A stretch of DNA of 32,318 bases from Clostridiales bacterium (GTDB lineage: Bacteria > Bacillota > Clostridia > Oscillospirales > CAG-272), in contig JAJQCT010000007.1 of assembly GCA_021202555.1 (NCBI GenBank), forward strand, positions 47,060 through 79,377, in the 5' to 3' direction. Under the pieces are notes generated by a model. The model was given only the letters and a program-made list of their open reading frames with translations, searched no databases and was not told the DNA's origin. Positions 15,252-23,130 of this stretch are shown here, one piece after another (the stretch's first letter is position 1; each line of letters opens with the position of its first letter). Made by a program: the position numbers and the translations under genes.

Positions 15252-15911
15252 ATGCTTTCAAAAGCAGAGCTTGAAACCGTTTCAAAAACTTTTCTTTTCA
15301 GGGGAATTTCGCCCGACGAAATAAAAGACCTCATCGGGGACATTAATTTTGAAAAAATAAGGTTTTCAAAGGGCGAGGTCATTTTTTCGCGTGAGAATTT
15401 CAGGCGGGCGCTCGGGATAATTCTTTCGGGGAGCGTGACGGTCACGAAGGGGGATCTTACGATGAGCGTGCTTTCCGTCTCCGATCTTTTCGGGGCGGCG
15501 GCACTTTTCAACGAAGAGGAAACATACGTTTCGACCCTGACTGCCCGAAAAGCGGTCAAGGTGCTGTTTTTATCTGACGATGACGTTGTGAAGCTTATCG
15601 GGCGCGAGCCGAGAATCGCGGGCAGCTATATCCGCTATCTTTCGGGAAGGATAAGATTTCTTTCGGAAAAGGTCGATATTCTCTCAGAGGCATCGGGCGA
15701 GAGACGGCTTGTGCGGTTTCTTTTCGGGTGCGCCGATGAGAACGGCGTTGTAACGCTCGGAATACCGATGACGGAGCTTGCGTCGCGTCTCGGAATCGGC
15801 AGGGCGACGCTGTACCGTGAGCTTTCGCGCCTTGAGAAGGACGGGACGATTTCAAGGGACGGAAAAAGGATTGTGATACACGAAATAAACGGACTTATGT
15901 ACCGAAAGTGA
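15252..15911 (+). CDS. Crp/Fnr-family transcriptional regulator
   Basis: 219 residues. Residues ~10-120 form the cyclic-nucleotide-binding-type beta-roll ('LFRGISPDEIKDLIG', 'RALGIILSGSVTVTKGD', 'VLSVSDLFGAAALF'), followed by the long dimer helix and an HTH_Crp domain with recognition region 'MTELASRLGIGRATLYRELSRLEKDG'. Only one cysteine (in 'FGCADENG') is seen in the sensor half, so an FNR-type [4Fe-4S] cluster is unlikely; the effector is unknown. A GGGG-type binding site precedes the ATG. The next gene begins 11 bp after the stop, so it is probably the first gene of the transporter operon, and it may also control the divergent hydrogenase genes. Confidence 0.9.
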   Translation: MLSKAELETVSKTFLFRGISPDEIKDLIGDINFEKIRFSKGEVIFSRENFRRALGIILSGSVTVTKGDLTMSVLSVSDLFGAAALFNEEETYVSTLTARKAVKVLFLSDDDVVKLIGREPRIAGSYIRYLSGRIRFLSEKVDILSEASGERRLVRFLFGCADENGVVTLGIPMTELASRLGIGRATLYRELSRLEKDGTISRDGKRIVIHEINGLMYRK

Positions 15912-15922
15912 GGAATTTCAAC

Positions 15923-16999
15923 ATGAAAAAAATTATTGCGCTTTTTTTAATCGCAGCAGTCGCGCTTACGCTTTTTGCGTGCGCTGAAAACGCCGAAAAT
16001 ACAGGCGTTGACGCCTCAGGCGATGACGCCTCAGTCGGGGACACCTCGGGTGAGGCGGCAGATTCGACAACGGACGAAACGACCTCGGGCGAGGAGGCAT
16101 TTGAGGGCACTGACATAAATATCGCAGTGCTTTCGGGTCCGACGGGAATCGGCGCCGTCTGTCTCATGGAGGCAAACGACGCGGGCGAGACGGTCAACAC
16201 ATATAATTTCACCGTTAGCTCGGCAAACGACGAGGTTGTCGCGGGACTGACAAGCGGCGAATTTGACATTGCAGCCGTCGCGACGAATGTTGCCGCGAAT
16301 CTTTACAACAAGACGGACGGCGGGGTGCAGATTTGCGCGCTCAACACATACGGCGTGCTTTACATTCTCGAAAACGGAAACGAGATTGAAAGCGTCGAGG
16401 ATTTGCGCGGAAAGACTATATACGCGACGGGACAGGGCGCGAATCCCGAATACGTACTCGACTACATTCTCACGGAAAACGGAATCGACCCCGAAAATGA
16501 CGTGACTATAGAGTTTATGGATTCCTCCGCTCTCGCGACGGCAGCAGCCGCGGGAGAGGTTGACATATGTATGCTTCCCGTACCCGCAGTTACAAGCGTT
16601 CTTATGCAGAATTCCGATATGAGAATCGCGCTTGACCTGACGGAGGAATGGGATAAGGTGACGACGGACGGCAAGCTCACAATGGGATGCGTCGTCGTGC
16701 GCACGGAATTTGCCGAGGAAAACCCCGAGGCGGTGGCTGCGTTCCTTGAGGAATATGCCGCATCGATTGAAAGCGTGCTTGCGGACACGGAGCACGCCGC
16801 CGAGCTTTGCGAGGAATACGGAATCGTCGCCAAGGCGGCTGTAGCTCTCTCGGCGATTCCCGACTGCAATCTCTGCTGCGTGACGGGAGATGAAATCAAG
16901 GAGATTATCGAGCCGTACTACACCGTGCTTTATAACGCAAATTCCTCCTCGATAGGAGGCGCTTTGCCCGATGAAGATTTCTACTTTGTTTCAAAATAG
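15923..16999 (+). CDS. ABC transporter substrate-binding lipoprotein, NMT1/SsuA-like
   Basis: 358 residues from the ATG at 15923 (GAGG 9 nt before it). A lipoprotein signal ends at 'LTLFAC' (Cys about residue 20). A 40-residue acidic Ser/Thr/Asp linker follows, and then a periplasmic-binding-protein type II fold of the NMT1/THI5/SsuA group ('INIAVLSGPTGIGA', 'LTSGEFDIAAVATNVAANLY', 'VEDLRGKTIYATGQGANPEYVLDYIL'). Relatives bind sulfonates, nitrate, thiamine precursors or similar small anions, and the ligand cannot be told from sequence. It overlaps the permease gene by 29 bp, which shows a compact operon. Confidence 0.9.
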   Translation: MKKIIALFLIAAVALTLFACAENAENTGVDASGDDASVGDTSGEAADSTTDETTSGEEAFEGTDINIAVLSGPTGIGAVCLMEANDAGETVNTYNFTVSSANDEVVAGLTSGEFDIAAVATNVAANLYNKTDGGVQICALNTYGVLYILENGNEIESVEDLRGKTIYATGQGANPEYVLDYILTENGIDPENDVTIEFMDSSALATAAAAGEVDICMLPVPAVTSVLMQNSDMRIALDLTEEWDKVTTDGKLTMGCVVVRTEFAEENPEAVAAFLEEYAASIESVLADTEHAAELCEEYGIVAKAAVALSAIPDCNLCCVTGDEIKEIIEPYYTVLYNANSSSIGGALPDEDFYFVSK

Positions 17000-17744
17000 G
17001 GCGTTTAGATTCGCTGTACCTTTGATATTCTGGGCTGCCGTATGGCAGACGGCGGCGGCTTTAGTCGGCGCGGAGCTTCTTTTGCCCGCGCCGACAGCGG
17101 TCGTCCTTCGTTTTTTTGAGCTTGCCACGACGCTCGATTTCTGGCAGGCTGCGCTGACAAGCCTTTATCATATATTTCTCGGCGCCGTTTTCGGCGTACT
17201 TCTCGGTTCGCTTCTCTCCGTTTTTACGTCGAAATATAGGCTCGCGGATATTATTTTGTCGCCCGCGATACGCATAGTGCGCACGGTTCCAGTAGCGAGC
17301 TTCATCATTCTTGTGCTTTTATGGGTCAAGAAAAGCGATGTGTCATCAGTCATATCATGTCTCATGGTAACTCCCGTAATGTGGGAGAGCGTATCCGCGG
17401 GAATAAGCTCCGCCGACAAATCGCTCCTTGAGGCGGCGCGCGCATACAAAATCAAGCCGACAGGCGTTATCAGGTATGTATATCTGCCCGCAGTAAAGCC
17501 GCATTTCATGTCGGGAGTATGCACGTCGGTCGGGCTTGCGTGGAAATCGGGAATCGCCGCAGAGGTGCTTTGCCTGCCAAAAAATTCCGTCGGAACGGAG
17601 CTTTACTATTCAAAAATTTATCTTGAAACGCCGTCGCTTTTCGCGTGGACGATTACGGTTATTCTGATGTCGCTGGCGCTGGAAAGGATTATTGTTTTTT
17701 TCTTTCGCGGAAATGACAAGGGGAGAAGCAAAAATGAGAATTGA
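16971..17744 (+). CDS. ABC transporter permease, SsuC/TauC-like
   Basis: 257 residues with about six membrane helices and the BPD_transp_1 EAA-like loop 'LLEAARAYKIKPTGVIRYVYLPAVKPHFMSGV', the contact with the ATPase. 'LLPAPTAVVLRFFEL' near residue 38 is typical of SsuC/TauC/NrtB permeases. AGGAGG lies 11 nt before the ATG, inside the binding-protein gene, so translation is coupled. It overlaps the ATPase gene by 11 bp. Confidence 0.92.
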   Translation: MKISTLFQNRAFRFAVPLIFWAAVWQTAAALVGAELLLPAPTAVVLRFFELATTLDFWQAALTSLYHIFLGAVFGVLLGSLLSVFTSKYRLADIILSPAIRIVRTVPVASFIILVLLWVKKSDVSSVISCLMVTPVMWESVSAGISSADKSLLEAARAYKIKPTGVIRYVYLPAVKPHFMSGVCTSVGLAWKSGIAAEVLCLPKNSVGTELYYSKIYLETPSLFAWTITVILMSLALERIIVFFFRGNDKGRSKNEN

Positions 17745-18312
17745 CGGGCTTGTATTTTCATACGGAGAAAATAAAATATTCGACGGGCTGACGCTTGATT
17801 TGCCCGACCTTGGAATTACGGCTGTAACGGGCGCGTCGGGTTGCGGGAAAACTACGCTTTTCAGGATAATCGCGGGCTTTTGCGTGCCTGACGGCGGCAA
17901 AATCGACGCGCCGCGCGCGGACGAAATCTCGTTTTTGTTTCAGGAGGACAGGCTTTTCCCGAATCTGACCGCAGCGGAGCAAATCCGCGCCGTATTGCCG
18001 AGGGGAGCGGATACGGAGCGCTGGCTTTCGGCTGTCGGGCTTTCGGGCGAGGGGAATACGCGCGTCGAATCGCTCTCCGGCGGAATGCGCCGCCGCGTCG
18101 CGCTCGCAAGATGCATGGCGTTCGGCGCCGACAAAAAGCTTATGCTGCTCGATGAGCCGTTCACGGGCGTCGATTTGCCTACGGCAAAGAGCATTATCGG
18201 AGCTTTTCGCGAAATGAGCGTTCCCGTGATATTCTCAACACATGACACGGAAATTATAAAGGAAGCCGACACTGTAACAGACATTGAAGAAATTATGCGT
18301 CAGCGCGGGTGA
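17734..18312 (+). CDS. ABC transporter ATPase, SsuB/TauB-like (short form)
   Basis: 192 residues from the ATG at 17734, preceded by GGGGAGAAG. Walker A 'GASGCGKTT' (33-41), Q-loop 'FLFQEDRLFPNLTAAEQI', signature 'ESLSGGMRRRVALARCMA', Walker B 'LMLLDEPFTGVD' and switch His in 'IFSTHD' are all present. It is 40-60 residues shorter than typical SsuB proteins: loops in the helical domain are trimmed and there is no C-terminal extension, but no motif is missing. It powers uptake by the two upstream gene products. It is the last gene of the operon, before a shared terminator. Confidence 0.92.
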   Translation: MRIDGLVFSYGENKIFDGLTLDLPDLGITAVTGASGCGKTTLFRIIAGFCVPDGGKIDAPRADEISFLFQEDRLFPNLTAAEQIRAVLPRGADTERWLSAVGLSGEGNTRVESLSGGMRRRVALARCMAFGADKKLMLLDEPFTGVDLPTAKSIIGAFREMSVPVIFSTHDTEIIKEADTVTDIEEIMRQRG

Positions 18313-18344
18313 TGGAAGAAATAATGTCTCATTCGCTCAAAAAA

Positions 18345-18388
18345 ATAAAAACACACCGCCATTTCCTGCGAATGGCGGTGTATTTGTT
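18345..18388. terminator. Terminator shared by the transporter operon and ppk1
   Basis: acaccgccatt (18353-18363) and aatggcggtgt (18371-18381) form an 11-bp stem. The minus strand has a strong T-run (opposite aaaaaataaaa), the plus strand a weaker one. Confidence 0.85.
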
Positions 18389-18399
18389 AATTGCGAACT

Positions 18400-20547
18400 C
18401 TAAAGACCCGAGGCTAAAATGCGGTGCAAGCCGGCTTTAATCCTTTTCAGCAGTCCGTATCCCATGCGCTTTTTATGCTTCATTTCCTCCGCAAGGCGGG
18501 TTTCCTCAAGCTGAAAGACCTCCTGACAGCTTCGCGGCTCCGATACGTCCTTTATGCGGTGATAGCTCCCGTCGGACGCCATAATTCTTGACTTTACGTT
18601 GTCGCCCTGAAGCTCGTCGATGATGTGAAATAGCCTCTTTCGCGTTTCCTTATCCAAAACGGGGCAGGCGACCTCGACACGGCGCTCCGTGTTTCTTGTC
18701 ATGAAGTCGGCGGAGGCGATATAAAGGAGCGCGTCCGTTCCCCGACCGAAGCAGTAAATTCTCGAATGCTCAAGATACCTGCCGACTATGGAGAAAACCT
18801 TTATGTTTTCCGTAAAGTCCTTGATTCCCGGAAGCAGACAGCATATTCCTCTGATATTCATGACAATCTGAACTCCCGCACGGGACGCCTCGACAAGCTT
18901 ATCTATAATTTCCCTGTCGGTGAGGGAATTGAGCTTCAGGAAAATATAGCCGTCAGACCTCTTCGTAATTTCGCCGTCGATAAGCTCAATTACCTTTTCT
19001 TTCAGGCTGAACGGCGAAACCAAAAGCTTCCCGTATTTGCCGTCAAGATTTGCCGTCGCCATGTTCTGAAAGAAAAGAGCCGCGTCCTCGCCTATTTCCC
19101 TATCTGCGGTCATTAAAGAAAGGTCGGTGTATTGTCCGGCAGTTTTCTCATTATAATTTCCCGTTCCTATCTGGGTTATATATTTAACCCGTCCCCGCTC
19201 TCTTTTTGTTATCAGGCAGATTTTAGAATGCACCTTTATTCCTTCAAAGCCGTAAAGAATTGTGCATCCCGCCTCCTCGAGACGCTCTGCCCAATGTATA
19301 TTGTTCTGCTCGTCAAAGCGCGCTCTCAGCTCCATCAAAACTATGACCTGCTTGCCGTTTTCGGCGGCGGCGCAGAGGTATTCTACAAGCCTTGCGTCTG
19401 CGGCAAGGCGATAAATTGTGATTTTAAGGGAGAGTACGCTCGGATCTGTCGATGCCTCGGCAATCAACCTGATAAACGGCTCCATCGATTCAAAGGGATA
19501 GAACATCAGAACATCCCGACGCTCTATCTGCGTCATGATTTTCTCGTTTTTGTTAAGGTAGGGGGTGAAATACGGCTTATACGCGGGATAGCAGAGGGTT
19601 GCGGCGCTTTCCCTCGGAAGAAGGTCGCCGAGCGAGAAAAGATAGCTCGTATGAATGGGGGATTTCATAGTGAAAGCCTGTTCTCGCGAAAGCGAGAGCG
19701 TCCGGCAAAGGTCGGATATAAGCTTTTCGCTGAGATTTCCCTCTATTTCAACGCGCACGGGAGCCAAGCGGTGGCGCTTTTTTACTACCTTTTGCATAAG
19801 GCGGCGGAAGTCTGTATCTACGTCGTATGCCTCGTCCTCGGGCGAGATGTCTGCGTTTCGCGTGACGGAGATTACAGCCTTTTCGGTTATTGTGTATTCC
19901 TCAAACACAAGGGAGGCAAATTCGCACAGTATATCCTCGGTTAAGATAAAGTGAACGCCGCGCTCCTCAAGGCGGACAAAATCGGGAAGCTCCGCCGGGA
20001 CGGGCAAAATACCGATAAGCTCCTGTCCGTCGCGCGTGAGCGACATCAATATGTTCAAGCCCTTGTTCGGCAGATGCGGGAAAGGATTGTGCATATCCAC
20101 AATCTGAGGCGAAAGAATCGGGCGGGCTTCATGCTCAAACCAAGACAAAACCTGTTTTTTTGCCCTCTCGCAAAGGTCGTCATATGAAAATCTGCATATA
20201 TTGCAGGCGCGGCAGAGTGTTTCAAGCTCCGCCATAATCTTGTCGCGCTTTTTGTAAAGAGGGACAAGCGCCGCAAAAACATCCGCAAGCTGTTCGGAGG
20301 GCGTTTTGCCAGTTTTATTGTCAATGTGAGTTTCCTTGAGCAGGCTCATATCATGAAGAGAGCCGACTCTGACCATGAAAAATTCATCAAGATTTGAGGT
20401 GAAAATAGAAGCGAACTTGAGGCGCTCCATAAGCGGAACGCTCTTATCCTTTGCCTCATCAAGTACACGCTCATTGAAGCGAAGCCATGACAGCTCGCGG
20501 TCCTGAGTGTAAATTAAGCTGTTATTTATCTTTGTTTCAGTATTCAT
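18400..20547 (-). CDS. ppk1: Polyphosphate kinase 1
   Basis: 715 residues, the usual length. The N-terminal domain begins 'RELSWLRFNERVLDEA' and continues 'FASIFTSNLDEFFMVRVGSL', both diagnostic of Ppk1. The catalytic half carries 'VHSKICLITKRERG' (phosphohistidine region), 'IGTGNYNEKTAGQYTDLSL', 'FLKLNSLTDREIIDKLVEAS' and 'TRNTERRVEVACPV'. It reversibly makes long-chain polyphosphate from ATP. The ATG at 20547 has GGAGG 6 nt before it; an upstream in-frame ATG would add seven residues. It lies 33 bp after the Ppx gene on the same strand, so the pair forms a synthesis/degradation operon. Confidence 0.97.
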   Translation of the reverse strand: MNTETKINNSLIYTQDRELSWLRFNERVLDEAKDKSVPLMERLKFASIFTSNLDEFFMVRVGSLHDMSLLKETHIDNKTGKTPSEQLADVFAALVPLYKKRDKIMAELETLCRACNICRFSYDDLCERAKKQVLSWFEHEARPILSPQIVDMHNPFPHLPNKGLNILMSLTRDGQELIGILPVPAELPDFVRLEERGVHFILTEDILCEFASLVFEEYTITEKAVISVTRNADISPEDEAYDVDTDFRRLMQKVVKKRHRLAPVRVEIEGNLSEKLISDLCRTLSLSREQAFTMKSPIHTSYLFSLGDLLPRESAATLCYPAYKPYFTPYLNKNEKIMTQIERRDVLMFYPFESMEPFIRLIAEASTDPSVLSLKITIYRLAADARLVEYLCAAAENGKQVIVLMELRARFDEQNNIHWAERLEEAGCTILYGFEGIKVHSKICLITKRERGRVKYITQIGTGNYNEKTAGQYTDLSLMTADREIGEDAALFFQNMATANLDGKYGKLLVSPFSLKEKVIELIDGEITKRSDGYIFLKLNSLTDREIIDKLVEASRAGVQIVMNIRGICCLLPGIKDFTENIKVFSIVGRYLEHSRIYCFGRGTDALLYIASADFMTRNTERRVEVACPVLDKETRKRLFHIIDELQGDNVKSRIMASDGSYHRIKDVSEPRSCQEVFQLEETRLAEEMKHKKRMGYGLLKRIKAGLHRILASGL

Positions 20548-20580
20548 ATTATGCCTCCGAATATTCAAGTCCGCAAGAAA

Positions 20581-21477
20581 TCAGCTCTTCAGGACAGATT
20601 TCACAAGATACCCTTCCCTGACGCCGCAGCGGCTTACAGTTATATCCTCGGCGCCGGTGGCGCGGGTGACGGCTTCAAGAACAGTAAGCCCCGGGACAAT
20701 GGTGTGAATTCTGTCGGGAACTATCTTCAGAAGCTCGTGCAGAATATCGCCGTCAGGCTTCTCCATGCGCTTCAGAAGCATTCTGATTTCCTCTGCGGAT
20801 ATAATTTTACAGTCATCAGAACGGCTGAAAAGATGATTCAAAACGGAAGAGACTGCGCGTATCGTTCCGCCGACGCCAAGAATATGAGGGGTCGGCAAAA
20901 GGTCATCAGAGGCGCGTTCAATCTGGTCGCGGACGGCTTTCTGAAGCGTTTTTCTTTCATCCTCGGTCGGAAGAATCGCCTTGACATACTTATTGAAGAG
21001 ATTAAGTGAACCTATCGGAAGGCTGCGGGCTGTGAGAATCTTATCGTTTTCATATCTTAAAATTTCAGTGGAGCCTCCGCCAAGGTCAATCATAACGCCT
21101 TTTTTGTATTTTATCCCAAGCGACGCGCCGGCAAATGACAGTACAGCCTCCTCTTCTCCCGATAAAACATTGATTTTGATTTTTGTTTCCTCGTAAACCG
21201 CAGAAACAGCCTCCTCGGTATTTGAAATGTTTCTGAGAGGCGCGGTTGCAAAAACGTACATACAGGGAATCTCTAAATTATCCAAAAGTATGCGGTATTC
21301 CGTCAAAACCGTGCATATAATCCGCACGCCCTCGTCGGGAAGCAGCCCGTCCTTAACATAGCTTGCAAGTCCAGCCATCGTTTTTCTGTGCATCAGCAGC
21401 TTGTTTTCGCCGTTTTCACATCTGTAAACAGAAAGCCTTATCGTATTTGAGCCTATATCAACAACTCCGCAAATCAT
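20581..21477 (-). CDS. ppx: Exopolyphosphatase / Ppx-GppA phosphatase
   Basis: 298 residues, the short Ppx/GppA form of the ASKHA fold without the C-terminal HD-like domain. Motifs: 'GVVDIGSNTIRLSVYRC' (phosphate 1), 'VLSGEEEAVLSFAGA', 'GVMIDLGGGSTEIL' (phosphate 2) and 'ILGVGGTIRAVSSV' (adenosine/phosphate loop). It releases phosphate from polyphosphate or pppGpp. The ATG at 21477 is favoured because the conserved 'MICGVVDIGSNT' begins there; the ribosome binding site (ggga) is weak, and a TTG at 21507 is the alternative. It is the first gene of the ppx-ppk1 pair. Confidence 0.92.
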   Translation of the reverse strand: MICGVVDIGSNTIRLSVYRCENGENKLLMHRKTMAGLASYVKDGLLPDEGVRIICTVLTEYRILLDNLEIPCMYVFATAPLRNISNTEEAVSAVYEETKIKINVLSGEEEAVLSFAGASLGIKYKKGVMIDLGGGSTEILRYENDKILTARSLPIGSLNLFNKYVKAILPTEDERKTLQKAVRDQIERASDDLLPTPHILGVGGTIRAVSSVLNHLFSRSDDCKIISAEEIRMLLKRMEKPDGDILHELLKIVPDRIHTIVPGLTVLEAVTRATGAEDITVSRCGVREGYLVKSVLKS

Positions 21478-21513
21478 CAGCGCTAGTCCCCAATCAATCA
21501 CAGTCAATTATTT

Positions 21514-21555
21514 ATTATACGAATTATACGATTTATTATACGGGCAAAGTGTCAA
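21514..21555 (-). promoter_or_regulatory. Promoter region of ppx-ppk1 with three repeated -10-like boxes
   Basis: Minus strand TTGACA (21555-21550) followed by three TATAAT copies at 21540-21535, 21528-21523 and 21519-21514, each preceded by cg (cgtataat). The spacings to TTGACA (9, 21 and 30 bp) are all off the 17-bp optimum, so which box is used cannot be told. Confidence 0.55.
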
Positions 21556-21617
21556 GTCTGAAAGCACGCATAGGTCAAGTGCAGGTAAATTTTTTGAAAG
21601 AGGGATTTTACGCGCAG

Positions 21618-21652
21618 AAAAAAAGCCCGCCGGGCAGCGTTTCCCGACGGGC
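21618..21652 (-). terminator. Terminator of the Gfo/Idh/MocA gene
   Basis: Minus strand gcccgtcggg / cccggcgggc stem with an 8-nt loop, followed by seven T (21624-21618). Confidence 0.88.
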
Positions 21653-21689
21653 GACGATAAGCTATTTGATTTTTCGGATTTTGACGCTG

Positions 21690-22928
21690 TTACATTTCGA
21701 CAACATCCTCGCGCGGGCGCGTCTGCCACTTGCCGTGTGTGAAGTCCGGCATATCCTGCACCGCGCCGTTATTGCGGATTGACATCTCCGAGAGAACGCC
21801 GACAGCCATCCATGTCACGCCGTCGTAAACGTCAATCGGCATGGGTGTCTTGTTCTTTACGGCTTCGATAAATGCGCGGTATACGAAATAATCCATGCCG
21901 CCGTGACCTGCCGCTTCGACCTCGGGCGTAACTGCCTTCCAGACCTCGGGAAGATAATCCTTTTCGTATTCCCTCGCGTTATTCATGAACTGCTCATATG
22001 ACATTACGGTGTCAAAATACTTATCCTCATGCACGCCGTCCAAAAAGACCATGTTTGTATCCTGCTCGTAAAGACCCTTTGTGCCGCGGACAGTAAAATT
22101 GCGCGAATAAAAACGCGGAAGCGTCGTGTCAAGGCGAAGCTGGATTGTTTCGCCGTTTGCGCATTTCAGAATCGTTGTTACGATATCGCCCTGCATAAAG
22201 CTTGTCGTTTTCATGTACTCCGGCACATTTTTCGTCTCGGCTTCCTTTTCGATATATGCCTTAAGTCCTGCCGCCTTGGAGGCAAGGGAAACGACCGAAA
22301 CAATGCGGTTTCCGCGGTTTATGTCAAGCAGGCGTGCAATCGGACCCAGCTCATGCGTCGGATAATTCTCGCAGCAGCGATGCTCATAATTGCGGAAGCG
22401 GTAATGGCGGTTTTCAATGCCCCATGCGACCTCGTACCGCAAATCATGCGCGTAAGCGCCGGCGCAGTGAACAATCTCGCCAAACAATCCCCTGCGCGCC
22501 ATTGAGGTAGCCAGCAGCTCCTCTTTGCCGTAGCAGCAGTTTTCCATAAACATATACGGCGTGCCCGTATCCTCATATGTATCCACAAGACGCTGACAGT
22601 TGGAAAGAGAATACTCACAGCCGACCTCGCTGCCAACGGGAATGCCAGCTTTCATGGATGCGATTGCGATTTCCGCGTGCGTATCCCATGATGTGAAGAT
22701 AAGAACGGCATCAAGTCCGGGCGCCTTTATAGCATCATGATAATCAAGGCACATAAGAGGCTCCTTGCCCGTCTTTTCAAAAACGGCACGCTGACCTGCC
22801 CTTGCGCGGTCCTCATAGACGTCGCAGACAACGGTGACATTCACGTCCTCCATCCCCAAAAGCAGCCAGACGAGCACGCTGTAGCCGCGTGATCCAAGAC
22901 CGATAACGCCGAGATTCAGTTTGTCCAT
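21690..22928 (-). CDS. Gfo/Idh/MocA-family NAD-dependent protein, GH109-like
   Basis: 412 residues. N-terminal Rossmann fold 'LGVIGLGSRGYSVLV' binds NAD(P); 'DAVLIFTSWDTHAEIAIASMKAGIPVGSEVG' is the usual strand-5 region. The C-terminal part has 'YPTHELGPIARLLDINRGNRI', 'RGTKGLYEQD' and 'AGHGGMDYFVYRAF', which resemble GH109 glycosidases (NAD-assisted alpha-N-acetylgalactosaminidases) more than inositol or glucose dehydrogenases. No signal peptide is present, so it acts in the cytoplasm on an imported sugar. The GH109 assignment is from motif resemblance; the enzyme could also be a plain sugar dehydrogenase. A GGGAG site precedes the ATG; the gene has its own promoter and terminator. Confidence 0.85.
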   Translation of the reverse strand: MDKLNLGVIGLGSRGYSVLVWLLLGMEDVNVTVVCDVYEDRARAGQRAVFEKTGKEPLMCLDYHDAIKAPGLDAVLIFTSWDTHAEIAIASMKAGIPVGSEVGCEYSLSNCQRLVDTYEDTGTPYMFMENCCYGKEELLATSMARRGLFGEIVHCAGAYAHDLRYEVAWGIENRHYRFRNYEHRCCENYPTHELGPIARLLDINRGNRIVSVVSLASKAAGLKAYIEKEAETKNVPEYMKTTSFMQGDIVTTILKCANGETIQLRLDTTLPRFYSRNFTVRGTKGLYEQDTNMVFLDGVHEDKYFDTVMSYEQFMNNAREYEKDYLPEVWKAVTPEVEAAGHGGMDYFVYRAFIEAVKNKTPMPIDVYDGVTWMAVGVLSEMSIRNNGAVQDMPDFTHGKWQTRPREDVVEM

Positions 22929-22978
22929 AATAAAATTCTCCCTCGTGCTAAAAAAGTGAATGAATAAATCCGCTTTTT

Positions 22979-23007
22979 ATTTTATCACCTTTTTATCGAA
23001 TATGCAA
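22979..23007 (-). promoter_or_regulatory. SigA promoter of the Gfo/Idh/MocA gene
   Basis: Minus strand TTGCAT (23007-23002), 17 bp, TGA-TAAAAT (-10 at 22984-22979). Confidence 0.78.
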
Positions 23008-23112
23008 GGCGGATGAAGCTATTATTTTTGCCGGTCCCGCGCGTGACTTACAAATGTAAAATTCAGGAGAGAAAGCGGCTGTAAAATTTACTTTTTGGGG
23101 GTCACGGCTCTA

Positions 23113-23129
23113 ATTTTTCGTCGAAAAAT
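23113..23129. promoter_or_regulatory. Perfect 17-bp palindrome beside a promoter, candidate operator
   Basis: atttttcg-t-cgaaaaat ends 1 bp before the TTGACA at 23131. Its place just upstream of the -35 box resembles that of the LexA boxes in locus 1, but the sequence is not a LexA box. Confidence 0.5.
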
Positions 23130-23130
23130 G

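Noticed and set aside
15068-15559. Upstream extension of the GltD-fusion frame
   Set aside because: It runs over its own consensus promoter and the divergent Crp/Fnr gene; a good ribosome binding site exists at the ATG at 15067.
19132-19944. 270-codon plus-strand frame opposite ppk1
   Set aside because: No start signal and no domain; ppk1 is certain on the other strand.
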